DNA of 64,000 nucleotides, from assembly GCA_040954595.2 (NCBI GenBank), contig CM082584.2, positions 6,882,001-6,946,000 on the forward strand, read 5' to 3'. Below, piece after piece: positions 35,246 through 48,100 of this stretch (position 1 is the stretch's first letter; each line of letters starts with the position of its first letter). Below the pieces are notes generated by a model. The model made no database searches. It saw nothing but the letters and a program-made list of their open reading frames with translations, and was not told where the DNA came from. Source of the DNA: Balanoglossus misakiensis. Its lineage: Eukaryota; Hemichordata. The position numbers and the translations under genes are program-made.

Positions 35246-36074
35246 GTATACGATGGTACAGTCCTTCCTACCGCATCCCGAATTTGGGGTCAAAGTCAAA
35301 TGAGATAGGGGCCTTTGCCTCTCGGTACCAAACTAATCAACTTTTGAAAAGACTCAGTTTAGAAATACGTCATAGACAAATATGCATAGGTCAACGCCCG
35401 GGTCAACGTATTTTTTTTGAAGCGTCTACGTTTCACACCTCTTCCGAGAGGAAAAAATATCAAACACGTTGGATATTTTGCACAACGGCAAAAAAGTAAA
35501 AAAAATAACAAAAATCGCTTGCATACGAGAGGAAATTTGCTGATCAAAATTCTTCGAAAGAGTTTTTGCTCAGGTAATTTCTCTCTGGCGCCTCAGATTT
35601 TTGTTCACAAAGTTGTTGGTGGCATAATATAAACCAACAACGTTCGCGTATTACGTCATAGCTCATACTGCGCTATTTGCCATACCCGCCGTTGGTGGGG
35701 ACATTTAAAAATCCTGAACAGACCATACTGTCCATGTATGTCAGAACCTAGCCTCAATCTTTTGACCTTCCAAAGCAACTTTTGTACCAACAGGTGCGAC
35801 CAGTCTAGAAATTATTTAAATTTTGTGACTTTGCTGTAAACAAGCGTCTACGTTTAACACCTGCTCCTAGAACGCAGAGCGCAATTGACCAATCACAAGT
35901 GCTGTGGACGGTCTACCAGCTTCAGGTGTGCGGAAAATAATAGGCAAATCAGAATCATCGGGATGTAAATTATTTAGCCCACGTGTCAAATGTTTTAGCG
36001 ATGATTGGACAATGTAAAATTCTGCGCTACGCGGAATTAGTTACTAAAGTTGTACTAATATTTTTTTCTTACAG

Positions 36075-36250
36075 TTTGGCTCCTGGTTGAAATAGATGGG
36101 TACATTTACACCACAATTACCGCTGATTACCAGTGCAACTGCAGACGTTCGAAGCGAAGATCCCCAGAAACTGACCTCTTTACGAATTGTGTATTGTATT
36201 GCATTATACTAGGTACTATAGTGACACAATTACAATAAACTGTTAAACAA
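36075..36250 (+). other. probable 3' untranslated exon and poly(A) signal of the cytokine-receptor-like gene
   Basis: A strong acceptor (TTTTTTTCTTACAG) precedes 36075, and a GTATAC donor lies immediately after the stop codon at 35246. AATAAA is at 36234-36239. One frame of this exon (entered in phase 1) stays open for about 54 codons and ends in a short hydrophobic stretch CVLYCIILGTIV. Confidence 0.5.
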
Positions 36251-36259
36251 GCGTGTACA

Positions 36260-39118
36260 CCACTTTCAAAAGTTGGCATTTAAGCCGAATACTTTATTAT
36301 TCACGGCATTAAATTTCCCAGTATGGTCCACGATTGCTCTTTGAGAAGGTATACGGATGGACACTCTCACCGTCACCTTTGACGTCTCCCAGTTCACACT
36401 ACTATAAGCGCCCTCACAGACCAAAGTGATCTGTGGAAAAAACGCAACCGCGGAGAATTGTTCTAGAAAATATCATTTTATTCTCACGACTTTGTTATCA
36501 CAATCTAATTTTTCAGCTGTTTTTTTTCTCAAAGCTGCTACAAAAATTTATAATTGCAAGCCATATACGCGTTACTTTCTGCAAATGATGACGGCTTTCT
36601 AAAGTTTACAATATTTAACATAAAATATAAACAATACTGTGGCTTAATTTTGTCATTACAATAAAGTAACATTACTTAACGATTTACATCAAATTTGAGA
36701 AAGTTTGTCAACTTCATATAGGATTTCACGTCTACACCATTCATGGCCAACCACGGACAATACACACACCCATCCAAAGAATCTCAATCACGACATGCGC
36801 CCCCAACGACACAATACAATTCTTACTCACAAAAAGCTGCTTTATTTTCCGACTCCAGTTTTGTCCCTGTTGTGCTGGGTGCTGTTAGACATGCCCAATA
36901 ACAGCCAGACACACATTTTGCAAAAATCGCTGAATAACTTTCACCGTCCTATGCTCTGAAAGTTTACTATTTTTTTCTCCATATTTTATTTTCAAACAAA
37001 AGCTTCCAGTTAATCTACATCTACTGCGATGTCCCACATTATGCTGCAAAGCGCCGCAGTACCACTAGGTACACAGTAAGAGAATATCTCTTGTGGAATT
37101 TTTAACGGGCATGAACTAAAGTGACAATTACGACCGGTTGTTTTTCTTTCCTACAGTTCTTGACTTCTCAGTCTTTCTATTCCTGAGAAAACATGAATGA
37201 AACGGGAAATCACGAAAGTATATCGCACAATCTTTACAAAAAGAACTGAACATATACTACAGGAACTAGCACCATTCAAACTCCGAGCTGCTAAAATGAC
37301 ACATTCTCAAAAATAAGAACTAAAACGCTTGCCAATAAAATGACAAACGCACAGGGAAGGCGCTTCACTGGAACACATCTCCAAACAAAATATTCGTTTG
37401 ATGTGTGACAAGTAAATAAACTGTGGAAGTCATGATAAGTTGGGTGGGGTGTTTTTTTCTGGGTAACAAAACAAATTTACAAATTCCTCCCTGATTCTTC
37501 TTATTATACAATTGAAAATTGTGCATTTGAACGACAGATATTAGGAGTATTGTATCAGTGATGATTGAAAGTCACACTTGAATCAAAGGTCTGTGAAAAG
37601 TCAAGATATTTACTATCTTAGAAACGCTTATAGCTTTGATATCATTGCTTTGACAGAGGAGTATATATGGTGGCCAGTTTGGGCTTTATTGATGCATACC
37701 CAGACTTCAATTAAAATCTTTCTATCAAGCAGAGGTATTGCAAAATCTCATGTCTCTCAGAGACATTTCTTTGCTTTGCTTTGAAGTTCATTAATTTGAT
37801 AGATTGCTGTCAATTAAAATAGATCTCCGACTTCGAATGATATATTCACCCCTCTAGTCATCCCATCCTACCCCCCCCTCACAATTCAACGTGGTTTCAC
37901 CCCTTTTTTGCAGAAGCAGCAGACTACACATGAAAATTCACATACGGAAATACAACTAACGATTTACACAATCTATTTCATGTATATATAGAAACGACTG
38001 ACAATTACTACAAAAATAATGTATGTATGGGACATTAAAAAAATAACACATCGCTGATGAAGGAACTTATCAATGCAGCCTAAATTTGAACTAGGTCACA
38101 CAGGAGACTTTCCTTCACTAGCCTGGGGGAACTTTTATTCAAATTGCCTATACAGGTCCACCAATAGGAGAGTCAGAATCTGTAATGGACCCCTAACTTA
38201 CTATAAAAAAACCAGTCAGCTACAAGCAGACAATTAAAAAGCCCCCTAGCCCTCTGAAAAGTCTCAGGCTAGCAATCTAAGCTCTACCAAAACACCCAAA
38301 CCCCCAGGAAGTCTAATTTTTCTTTCAAACACCAAAATGACAGCACCATTGTACTTGAACTTAAAGACCCACATATAATTTTTGACAGGTATGAAATATG
38401 CATAGTTCATTATAGTACAGAAATTCGACTCTGGGCTGAGTGTTTTACTTCTCTGAACACATGCCATCAATCTTATTACTCACTGCCCTGGCTGAGAACT
38501 TCTCCTCGCCCTTTCACCCCCAGTTCCCTCTTTAGAGGTCCAACCTTATCACAGAAAACAATGGGTTTGGACTGAACCATGGAGGTGAAAGGGGTAAAGG
38601 ACAACTGTTGACAAGGTGATGTTGGAGGATGACACAAAAAAAGCACACTGAGAAAACAACATTTTGACATGTGCATGATTTTTTTTCCAAATGATACACA
38701 ACAGCCTAACAGAGCGTTATTCGATGGGCTGTATATGATCAGAAGCAACACATTTGCCTCCCATCTCCACTCCAAGGAGTTGTTTACCACCAGTTGCAAA
38801 CAAAATACTGCCTGGAAAACCCACATTGGTCTCAAGAAAATGATTGGAACAAAAAACAGGGGTTGGAAGAAAATGAACGAAAAATGAAATGGAAACAAGT
38901 GACGCAGGCTCAAAACCTGACAGAAAATATATTATATGTTTTTGAGTATATTGCCCAATGAAGGTAGAAGAATAGGGATCTAAAGAAAATAACAGACACT
39001 GACAGAGATAATCTGAGAATGTCAAAATGTTGTGAAATAGCGCACGAGGAAGCGATTTCTCACGCCTCGTGTTTTCTTTCATGTGTCATCTTCCATATAG
39101 CGGTCTACAGATGTGTCC
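36260..39118. other. region between the cytokine-receptor-like gene and the convergent OSBPL9 gene
   Basis: No coding exon recognised. It holds the third copy of the foldback repeat (38505-38600) and probably the OSBPL9 3' UTR; a minus-strand AATAAA candidate lies at 38134-38139. Confidence 0.5.
38505..38600 (-). repeat. dispersed foldback repeat, copy 3 of 3 (inverted)
   Basis: Contains CCCTTTCACCCCCAGTTCCC, AGAGGTCCAACC, GAAAACAATGGGTTTGGACT and GAACCATGGAGGTGAAAGGG, the reverse complement of the copies at 6030-6130 and 18370-18470. Its ends, CCCTTTCACC and GGTGAAAGGG, are perfect inverted repeats. Confidence 0.75.
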
Positions 39119-39120
39119 TA

Positions 39121-42100
39121 TCAGCCCAACAGATCCTGAATTTCTTGCTGAGCCATCTGTGGCTGCGACGTGCGCGGGACCGGGAGCCCGGTCTCCTGCA
39201 GCGCACCGGCCGAGACCGTCTGCTCCGGCGCGGCGGGCTGCTGCGTCTCTGCTGCGGTCGGGAGTTGTTGTTGTTGGTTTTGCGCTGGTGGATTCGGCGG
39301 CTCCTGCATCGCCTGGGCGTGCACGTCGGCGGGCGCGGTCTGGACTCGGGCGAGCGGCTGCGAGTGCTGGATCTGAGTTGCTAGCTGCGCCTGCTGCTGC
39401 TGCAGCTGCTCTTGCTGCAGCCGGAGTTGTCGCTGCTGCTCCGCGAGCTCGGCCTGCCGCTGCTGCTGCAGTTGCATCTCCTTCTCCCGCTGCGCCTGCT
39501 GGCGCTCCTTCTGCGCCTGCTCCAGTTTTTCTTCCAGTCGCTGCTGTAAATGCCTCCTGTAAATGTAGTTGTCGCCGTCTTCATAGAAGTGCTGAAGGGG
39601 AAAACGAGAGAAACTTAGCTGCAACATCAAACGAAATTTCACTTTGAACCTTGAAGACTCGTGCTTTCACAGCTAGGAGACAGCCAGACGATATAACAGT
39701 TCCATTTGACAAAATGCGCAGATCACTATAGCCATTTCACCACAATAGTTTGTTCAGGGTTCCGCCCATGCTGGACAGTGCCGCCAGCACACAAGTGAAA
39801 AATCCGACAAACAAAGCCTGCCAACAGGCACTATCGTCTACTCGATCCAGTCTATTGTCTCATTCTGATACACTGATAAATGGCTAAGACTTGCAACAGA
39901 CGGATCCTCGACCGTTATGCTTCAATGCATACTTTTTTCATTTGTAACTTCATACTACACACAGTATCAAACGCCAGAACTTCACACCCAGGGCGATTAA
40001 ACCAATAAACATTTTGCTGTGAAGGACTGTGTCAGCATGATGCATCGTCACTACATCTACAAACAAGTTCTTTAAATTTCAAAATCTCTTCCAATTAAAA
40101 ACAGCATAATAATCTACAAATAATTTTTTCGGCAAACAACATACCTTTGTTACCCACTTGGTTCCCGTTTCCTGCCGTTGCTTCCGTTCAGAACGCTGTC
40201 TCTCTTCCAGTTTGTGCTTGGCTGCCGTCGCTGATTCCATGTTCTTCATCTTCAAGTTATACGTCACGTCCTTCCACAACCTAAAAGGAAAACAAAATTA
40301 TGTCTCTTTTGCCTCTCCAGACAAACGTTGGTAGTAACAATCAGAAACACAATATCTTTTTTAAAAAAATACTTACCTCCTGGATTCGAAGTCTCCTTGC
40401 TGGTCGATGGGTCTCACTTTCTTCTTGAAAGTTTTCATCGTGTACGTGTCTATGAAGACTTCAGTTTGCTGAAAGAGACAGTGGAACGAACATCATGTAA
40501 AATTCTCATTTTTTAGAAGCAATTTTGACATTAAAAGACTATTAACTTTAAATTCATTAATGTTTGATTTCATAATGTAGAGTACCGTACCTGGTAATTA
40601 TATTTGGACTAAGGAAGTGAATAATTTTTTTCCTCTAAGTTTTATTTTAGCCTAGTTGACTTTGACTGACCACACAATCTTGCAAACAGCAAAGACACTT
40701 ACCCCGTTCGCCCATTTCGCGGTCATGACGCCATTCCATTCGCCGGTGATGGTGAGAAACGGTTTACGATCCGACACGTGGCTGAAAAAATGTAGCAAAA
40801 TGCTCAGTGAGAATTGCTTCATCATGGTCTGATAGCAATTCAAGCCTGTGAGCTGCATCTCAATAAAATTTGTTATAAAGCTTTAAATATCACGAATAAT
40901 CTCAGAAAGGCTTTTTGAAAATCCACACTGTAAGGAGACATTGCCACGTCTTAAGACTTACGACACTTCCGCTGTGATCCTGTGCCTGCTGCCGCCGTAG
41001 AAAGGCTTGGTATGGAAGACCACCGTGGAGCCGAACCCGGTCTTGGCGCACGATATGCTGCATTTCCCACCCATCTCGAACCACGGCACGGTCAAAATAG
41101 AACGCCCATAGCCGTTGGGAAACGTCACCATGTATTCTTCATCGTGCTTGAGGTCAGATACAACACCTGCAGGAAAAATAAGGGGAATACGTTATAATGA
41201 TAATAATATCATGCATACCTTCGTAGTCAGTGGCTTATGCTGGGTTGATATTGTTTTTTAGTTGCACACTGTTCCACTAACTCAAGCATTCTTACCCGAG
41301 ACCAAAGCATAACAAAATCTTGAAATCTCTGCTCACCTTGTCCGATCATCTCCACACCAATAGAAAGTCCTAGAAACTTCGACTTTGTCCATATATGGGC
41401 ATTCAACGAGACACCTTTGTTGTAATTTTCAGCATAAAAAGCAGAAACTGGAAAAAAAATCCCCATGGAAAAATAAATGTTTTTATTTTCCTTGATACAA
41501 TGATTTGAAGCATAGTGGTTACAACAGATCTAAATGTATCATTGCATTTCATGCAATCTATTACAGTCACTTGGAATTCTGTGTAATGGAATTATTGATG
41601 GATAAATCTACTTACTTGGAGGATGGTGCGAGACTTGTTCGGCGAGTACTGCCACATTGTCCTTGGATGCCCACGGAACAGGGCCATCAGGAACCAAATC
41701 CTGAAAATTTTACAGAACACCACAAAAAAAACATCAGGATGCAAAATGGACAAAACGTGAGTCAATTCAGAGACATTAAGATACCAGGTCCCCCCGCTTG
41801 CATTACTTGTAGTTCAGAGACAGTCAGTCAATCGGCAACAGTGCTCACAAACAAGTCAACAAGTTCACACACCTCTTGTGTCTGTTCCTTGCCCTCTGAC
41901 GTTTCATCGGAGAAATCGTACAGACACTGGAAGGTCTCTCCGATGATCGGATTGTAAGGTTTCTTGGCTACAGACCCCTTCTTGCCGGCATGGAACGCCG
42001 ACAGAAACCACTTGGTCACCTGGACTATTCGATCCTTGGGATCTTCATAGTCTGGTATACTGTAAGATCAAACACAAACATCACACAATGCATTAAAATT

Positions 42101-45100
42101 AGATGCTCACATTAATATTATCTGGGATGATTGGTAGAATCTCTCACAGCCCCTCTCGTCGTCCATGCAGGCTTATGGACTGATTGCATGTGTGCCTGGC
42201 GAGAGGTTAGCTACACAACACCAAACAGTGCTTCTCCCTTGCCAAACAGTTGAGGGCGCGTAGCGAACCGTGGGCTGTGAGAGAGTCTAGTATGATTGGT
42301 ACGTCACTGAATGTTGGGGCAACAGATACTCACTTTGAAAATAGATCTGGGTGAGCGAAGAAATCTGAAAACATTTCTAGCAAAGATCTTCTTTCTAAAA
42401 TAAATGTCGGTAGCACCACTTTTGTAAGGTCCATCCCTATCCGGACTTGTGATAATAGATGTGTGATGATGCTTCCGTGTTTCCCACAATCCACTGCAAG
42501 AGAACGACACAAACAAGAATTACTGGTGTGTTTTTTTTAAGTTACTTTTTTCAACACCGTAGTGGATTATTAAAAATTATCTGCCGCTGGGTTGCAAAAA
42601 AGTATCCATGACAACAGTTGTTATGACAACAACCCATACTTACACTCCTCTTCGTCTTCTTCTTCTTCGTACATCTGTGAAGCTGTGATAGGGTCGGGTG
42701 ACTTGACTTCAATGTTTTTGGTGTCAATGTCCGGGACAGGCGAGTCTCTCGCGGAATCCCTAAATGCACAGAGAACAGACGGCATGGTGTCAGAGATATG
42801 GATCCAGAACTCAATCCTACAGCTGTGTGAACGATACTACAGTAAAACCTGTTCAAACCAAACCCCAAAGGGACTGAAGAAATTGTTCGGCTTGTACAGG
42901 TGTCCAATATATACAGATTATTTAACATGTGGTTCTAAGTAAAATGGACTGGAGTGACCTCACATCCTGGTGTTTTGGAGTTATGACATCATAAATGTAT
43001 ATCATTCAACATTACATACAACATTTACCCTTTATAACAGATAAAATTCATATATTTCACTCTAGGATGAGTAAGAATGCACCAAGTCAATACAGTAAGG
43101 TTGACTGCTACAGAAGTTAAACTCAAAATGGTGCACTCCCACCACCAAAATGCCAGGATGTAAAGGTCACACAGGGGTCATAAAAAGTGGTCTACTGCCT
43201 CACCATTGATTGGAATCTTCGTACATGAGGTATTCGTCGGCATCGTAGAAGGAATCTTCCTCGTCGCTGCTGGAATAGGAGAGTGCCGGTACGGGTGCCG
43301 ATAGATGTGTTACCCTGCTCGGAGAGACTGGCGGACTGCTTTGGAGACTTGCCTGAATTGTGATTGGACTGATGGCTGCATCTGAAACGTGTAAATAAGA
43401 GATAAACATGTTCTAGTTCTTACTAGATGAAATGTAGTATATGGCAGTTGATTTTGTCATTATCCTGAGCTTCAGGAATTAAAACATTTCCCTATGTATC
43501 AGTAAGAATCCTTGTACATGTACGTGTATTACAATGAAAATTAATTTGCATATGAGATGATTACAATGAACAAAGGCAGTCATGTTAACATGTCAAAACA
43601 TTATCACATCCATTGATTATGTTAAAACACACCCCTAAACAATGGTTAACTGCTCCCTTGACTTCTGACATAACTGTTTGACAGTACTGTTTTAACACAT
43701 CAGGATATATGTTGAGTTAACAATCCATTTGCATAATTTTTGTTAAAAAGGTGAATCAGACCGCGATTATATAAATGTACAATGCATACAAGGACAAAGC
43801 ACACACTGTCAGATAATAATTATCACACTCAGGCGATACAATCATATATATGTACATCAACATTAACCATGCACTGCATTTTGGACTTGTCAAGACTCAC
43901 TGCTATAGTTTATAACACACTTCTGGGATCACGAAACGGAGACAGTCAATATCACAGGGGATAACAATATTTACAAATTACACTGGTGTGACACTCAGAA
44001 ATTTAATGCATGCATCAGACTGGAACCACAGGCTGAGAATGAACGCATATCAGGCTAGGATGACATCACATTTGCAGTGTCAGTCTCAGACCGGGTATAG
44101 AGCTCTTAAAATTACAGAGAAGAACATTGCACAGAGAGCAGACATTTGCACTGGTTATACCTGGAAATTAAACTACCTGGTGCTGAAACGACACGACAAA
44201 TATAGAACACTGTTATCCTAGAACTAAATATACAACACACTGCGCAGACAGCAGAACATTCCAGACACAATATCCTGACAAATCTGACAGCTAGGCTGAT
44301 CGACACCGAAATCAAGCGAAAGACAATACCTTCAATATCATCCTCGTCTGCAGGTTGCATTTTCATCAAGAGGAGTTTAAAACAATCAGTACATGAACCC
44401 GAGAGAATGTCATATGAACGCGAGCAGACAAAGGCGGCGCAGGACTGGCATCGGATGGTCTCCATTCTTGTCATTATCACTCAAACAATGAGAATGCTAT
44501 TTTTAGACATTTTGTGAATACATTTTGTATACCAGCATCATATGATAATCCGCATGCCCTAGAGATGTGCGTTGGTGATTTTACTGCATTGTATAAAATG
44601 ATCGGACGAGGATTGAAACAATGGACAGTTAATCAGTCATTGAGAGAGATTTAATAATCTTATTTTTGTTTCAGTAAAGACCACACAAGATTTTGCACTA
44701 TAGTGACTCTCGAACCCCAAAATTTTCTGTCTGATTTACCGTGTTTTATTGATTCTACTGGTCGGCCATTTCTAACAGTATATTAGTGATAGCAACTTAC
44801 TGGTATCAATTATTTTCAGGTGCTAGACTACATTACGTGGTTGTAAGAGTACTGCTATCGACATAAGGAGTACTGAGGTACAACACACGATTTATGGAGG
44901 CTTTCAAATCACCGGTAGAGTTGATCATAATGAGAAAGGTACTGAAAGTTTGCTTGGCGAGAGATAAGAATGACTGACAGGACACGGATTTGACGCGATG
45001 CAGTGGTATGTCAGGTGAGGGGTTTATGGTGGGAGGGAGTACAGAGGAGCACTGAACCTACCTGCTCCCGGCGTTTGCACCGAGACATCGGGAATGACGC

Positions 45101-48100
45101 TGGTGGTGCTGGCTCCTCCGTCGCCGATCTTGATGTCCTCTATGCACTCCACCGCCTCCTCGATGCTATTGCTGGATCCCGACGCTGTGGACGACAAATC
45201 GGAGTTGAAATTCAAGTTTGACATCGGTGAGACAATTCCCCGGGCGGACACAGAACCAGAGATATTATACTAGTCTAAAAACGTTCACAGAGTAAGATCA
45301 TCACATGAAATCGTTCAGCGGGCGAGCCGGCGTTTCAGAGTTTAAAAAATTCTGATTATTTTTAATCAATGACGATTATCCCGGAAGACAATAGAAGCCA
45401 TGCATTTATTGTACGCGTTCAATATCTGTCAATTATCCCCACCGAGCATGGAAACTTTTAACAGTGAACCACTCTGATTGCATAATGCGCTTTCATTAAT
45501 GTGACTGGGTTTCACGTCAATGCAAGCGTTGACAACAGTGCACTATATCTGCACCCTCTATAGTTGACATTTGAAACGGCTACACTTGCCAGGAGATGAA
45601 CACTTCTGTGATACCAAAGAAATAACGCAAGCAACGCCTGCAATGTCTTTCTATCACGCCAGCTGAAAATCACACCCACCACTGATAAGTGATTTGATCA
45701 AATACAAATCTCTCACAAAAAGACGTTTCATTTTTTTGCAAATTTTGCCGTACCCACTGACCTGATGACTTGGACTTGGTGGCGCCTTTCTCCCCATAGC
45801 CATTATTTTCCGGATAGGATTCGAGTTGGATGACTCCGTTCACGGGATTGACTGCGTTCTGAGAGAGAACACACTGATAAATAAAGTTACAAAAGCTTAT
45901 CACAGTCAAACATGTGACTCTCATTCCCCTATCCTGTTAGTTTGCAAATTGGCGAGATTTTTTCTGCATAAACCTGTGTAGCTGCACAATATTTTTGCTT
46001 TTTTTCCACAATCAATGACGTCTAGTATATCTCACTGAAGATGTGTTCGTTATCTCGCAGTAATTACAACAGAGATACAGAAGTAAATTTGATGTGTTTT
46101 CAGGGATATTGATACTGTAATCTCCCCTCTGATGCACAACTGCATGCAATAAAAGTTGTTCAGTCTGTAAGTGATATGAAGGTTGGGCGAAATATGAACA
46201 CAAAATGAAGTGTCTCAGCTCACTAAAAGCGCAGACAATGCTGCTGATGTTCGAAATTAGTACAATTTTTGTGTTTAGGAGGAGGAACAGGCTGGCTTTT
46301 ACAGAACTGTGACCTGTTCCCAATATTTATTAATGGCGAAAATCATTCCATGCAAAAAAAGATGCAGCTACACCGTTTACATGCAAAACAGTACTACGGC
46401 AGGCACTAGTCTCTGTTCTGACTGGTCAGCTGAATGTCAGATGTGGCATTTTGAAACAGAACGAGATGGCACTCAAGTGTGGGTTTGCAATGAAATGTAA
46501 GAGTACATTTTACCAGAGAAGTCTTAAAGATTCAGAAATACAGAAATGAGATCATTACAAGAGAAACACAGGCACCTTTACACAAAATCCCAATCCATTG
46601 TAGAATGATTGAGATAGATACTCATAATATTTACATGCTTGTCAACTTTACTGTTTACTTTGGAAAAAAGGTGACTGTACTTTCACTCCGACTACAACTA
46701 CACTGTAATGATTATCAAAGGCAGTAGGGAAACCATCTTTGGAGTTGTCTACACACCTTAATACCAACGCAGGCTCAGCTTAAAGGGATAAAGATGCCAA
46801 CTTTTGACATATGTTTTGGTTCAGTTGATAAGACATTCAAGTCATGATTGATTGTGACAACTGAAATATGCTGAATTATTGGATATTACAGCTCAAATCA
46901 TACCTTGAGTATGTGGTACAGACCAAACATTTGTGAATAAAGGGGGAGACTCTGCCCAGTTGCTTAAGTGACAAGATAAAAGTCTGAGGAACGTTATATA
47001 AAGAAAGACACGCGATTGTTTTCCAAGCCAGCAAGGGTTTCTTTCTTTCAGCTTGTCTTGTGTCCGACGACAATGAAATTGTCATTTCACTATCCTACAT
47101 TTTCACATATGGCAGTAACAATATCAGCCTAAAAACTACGCACTGTGGTCATAGACATCGTGTTTGAAAGCTTCCATGAAATGATGACTAGGCTACGTAC
47201 ATAGGTTAGGAGTTTAATACACTGCAGCAATTTTATATTGGCACACACAAGTGTTAGTACTTTTGAGATCAAACGTACAGCATCGTGCGTTAGTGGCACT
47301 ATCACTACATCACTCTTATTAAAGCACAGGACAGCATGGTGTTCACAAGAATTTTGCAAATTTCCTTTTCTAAAGGTGTCACTTTTTAAGGGGTATGATG
47401 TTGATTGATAAGCTGGGATGCATTCAGTGGTCCGAATGGACTAGCTAATGATCTGCGGTGGTCCTGATGGAATACTTTGTGGTCACAAACTACCAGATTT
47501 AAGACTTGCCCATTGTAGACCATAATGGCAGTGAAGTTATTTTCAATCTCCTTGATTCATTAAATTATATATCTTTTGGGGGGAATTGAGATTGGGGGCT
47601 AGTGCAAAATAAACTACAGAGATATAAAGTCGCCTTATAAAAGTGAAGAAGACACCACCAGATAATGTCTGACTGAAATACCCGAAGTACAAGTTACAAA
47701 GTGAAGGACAGATTAAGTATTAGTTTCCACAAGGAGCAAAGTTCATGCTTAAAGTTTTAACAGGATATTTAGTAGGAGGAAGTTTCACATTTAAACGTAG
47801 AGTCATGGTATTTTTTTTTACGTGCGTGGCAAAGATTGTTAATACTGGGAATGAAGCAAAATGCATGCACACTCTGGCCGGTGTCCGAAATCTGCAAATA
47901 CAAACACTCTTACCCCTGGACTACCATCTTGGGTGAATTCCTCTACAACTTGCTGGGGATAGCAAAAAACAGAGTACATGCAAGCGGTAAGTAGGGCATT
48001 TTTTTAGAAAGGGGGGGGGGGATCAACAGGTAGCCATGGTTTCGGAACAGCGCCCTCGATGGTCGAAAAACCTCCGGACTTCAAACGACATTTTCCAATG

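Noticed and set aside
39069-39647. A 192-codon Ala/Pro-rich frame on the plus strand
   Set aside because: It is the antisense shadow of the Gln-rich last exon of OSBPL9 (CAG repeats read as Ala/Cys); it has no splice or family support.
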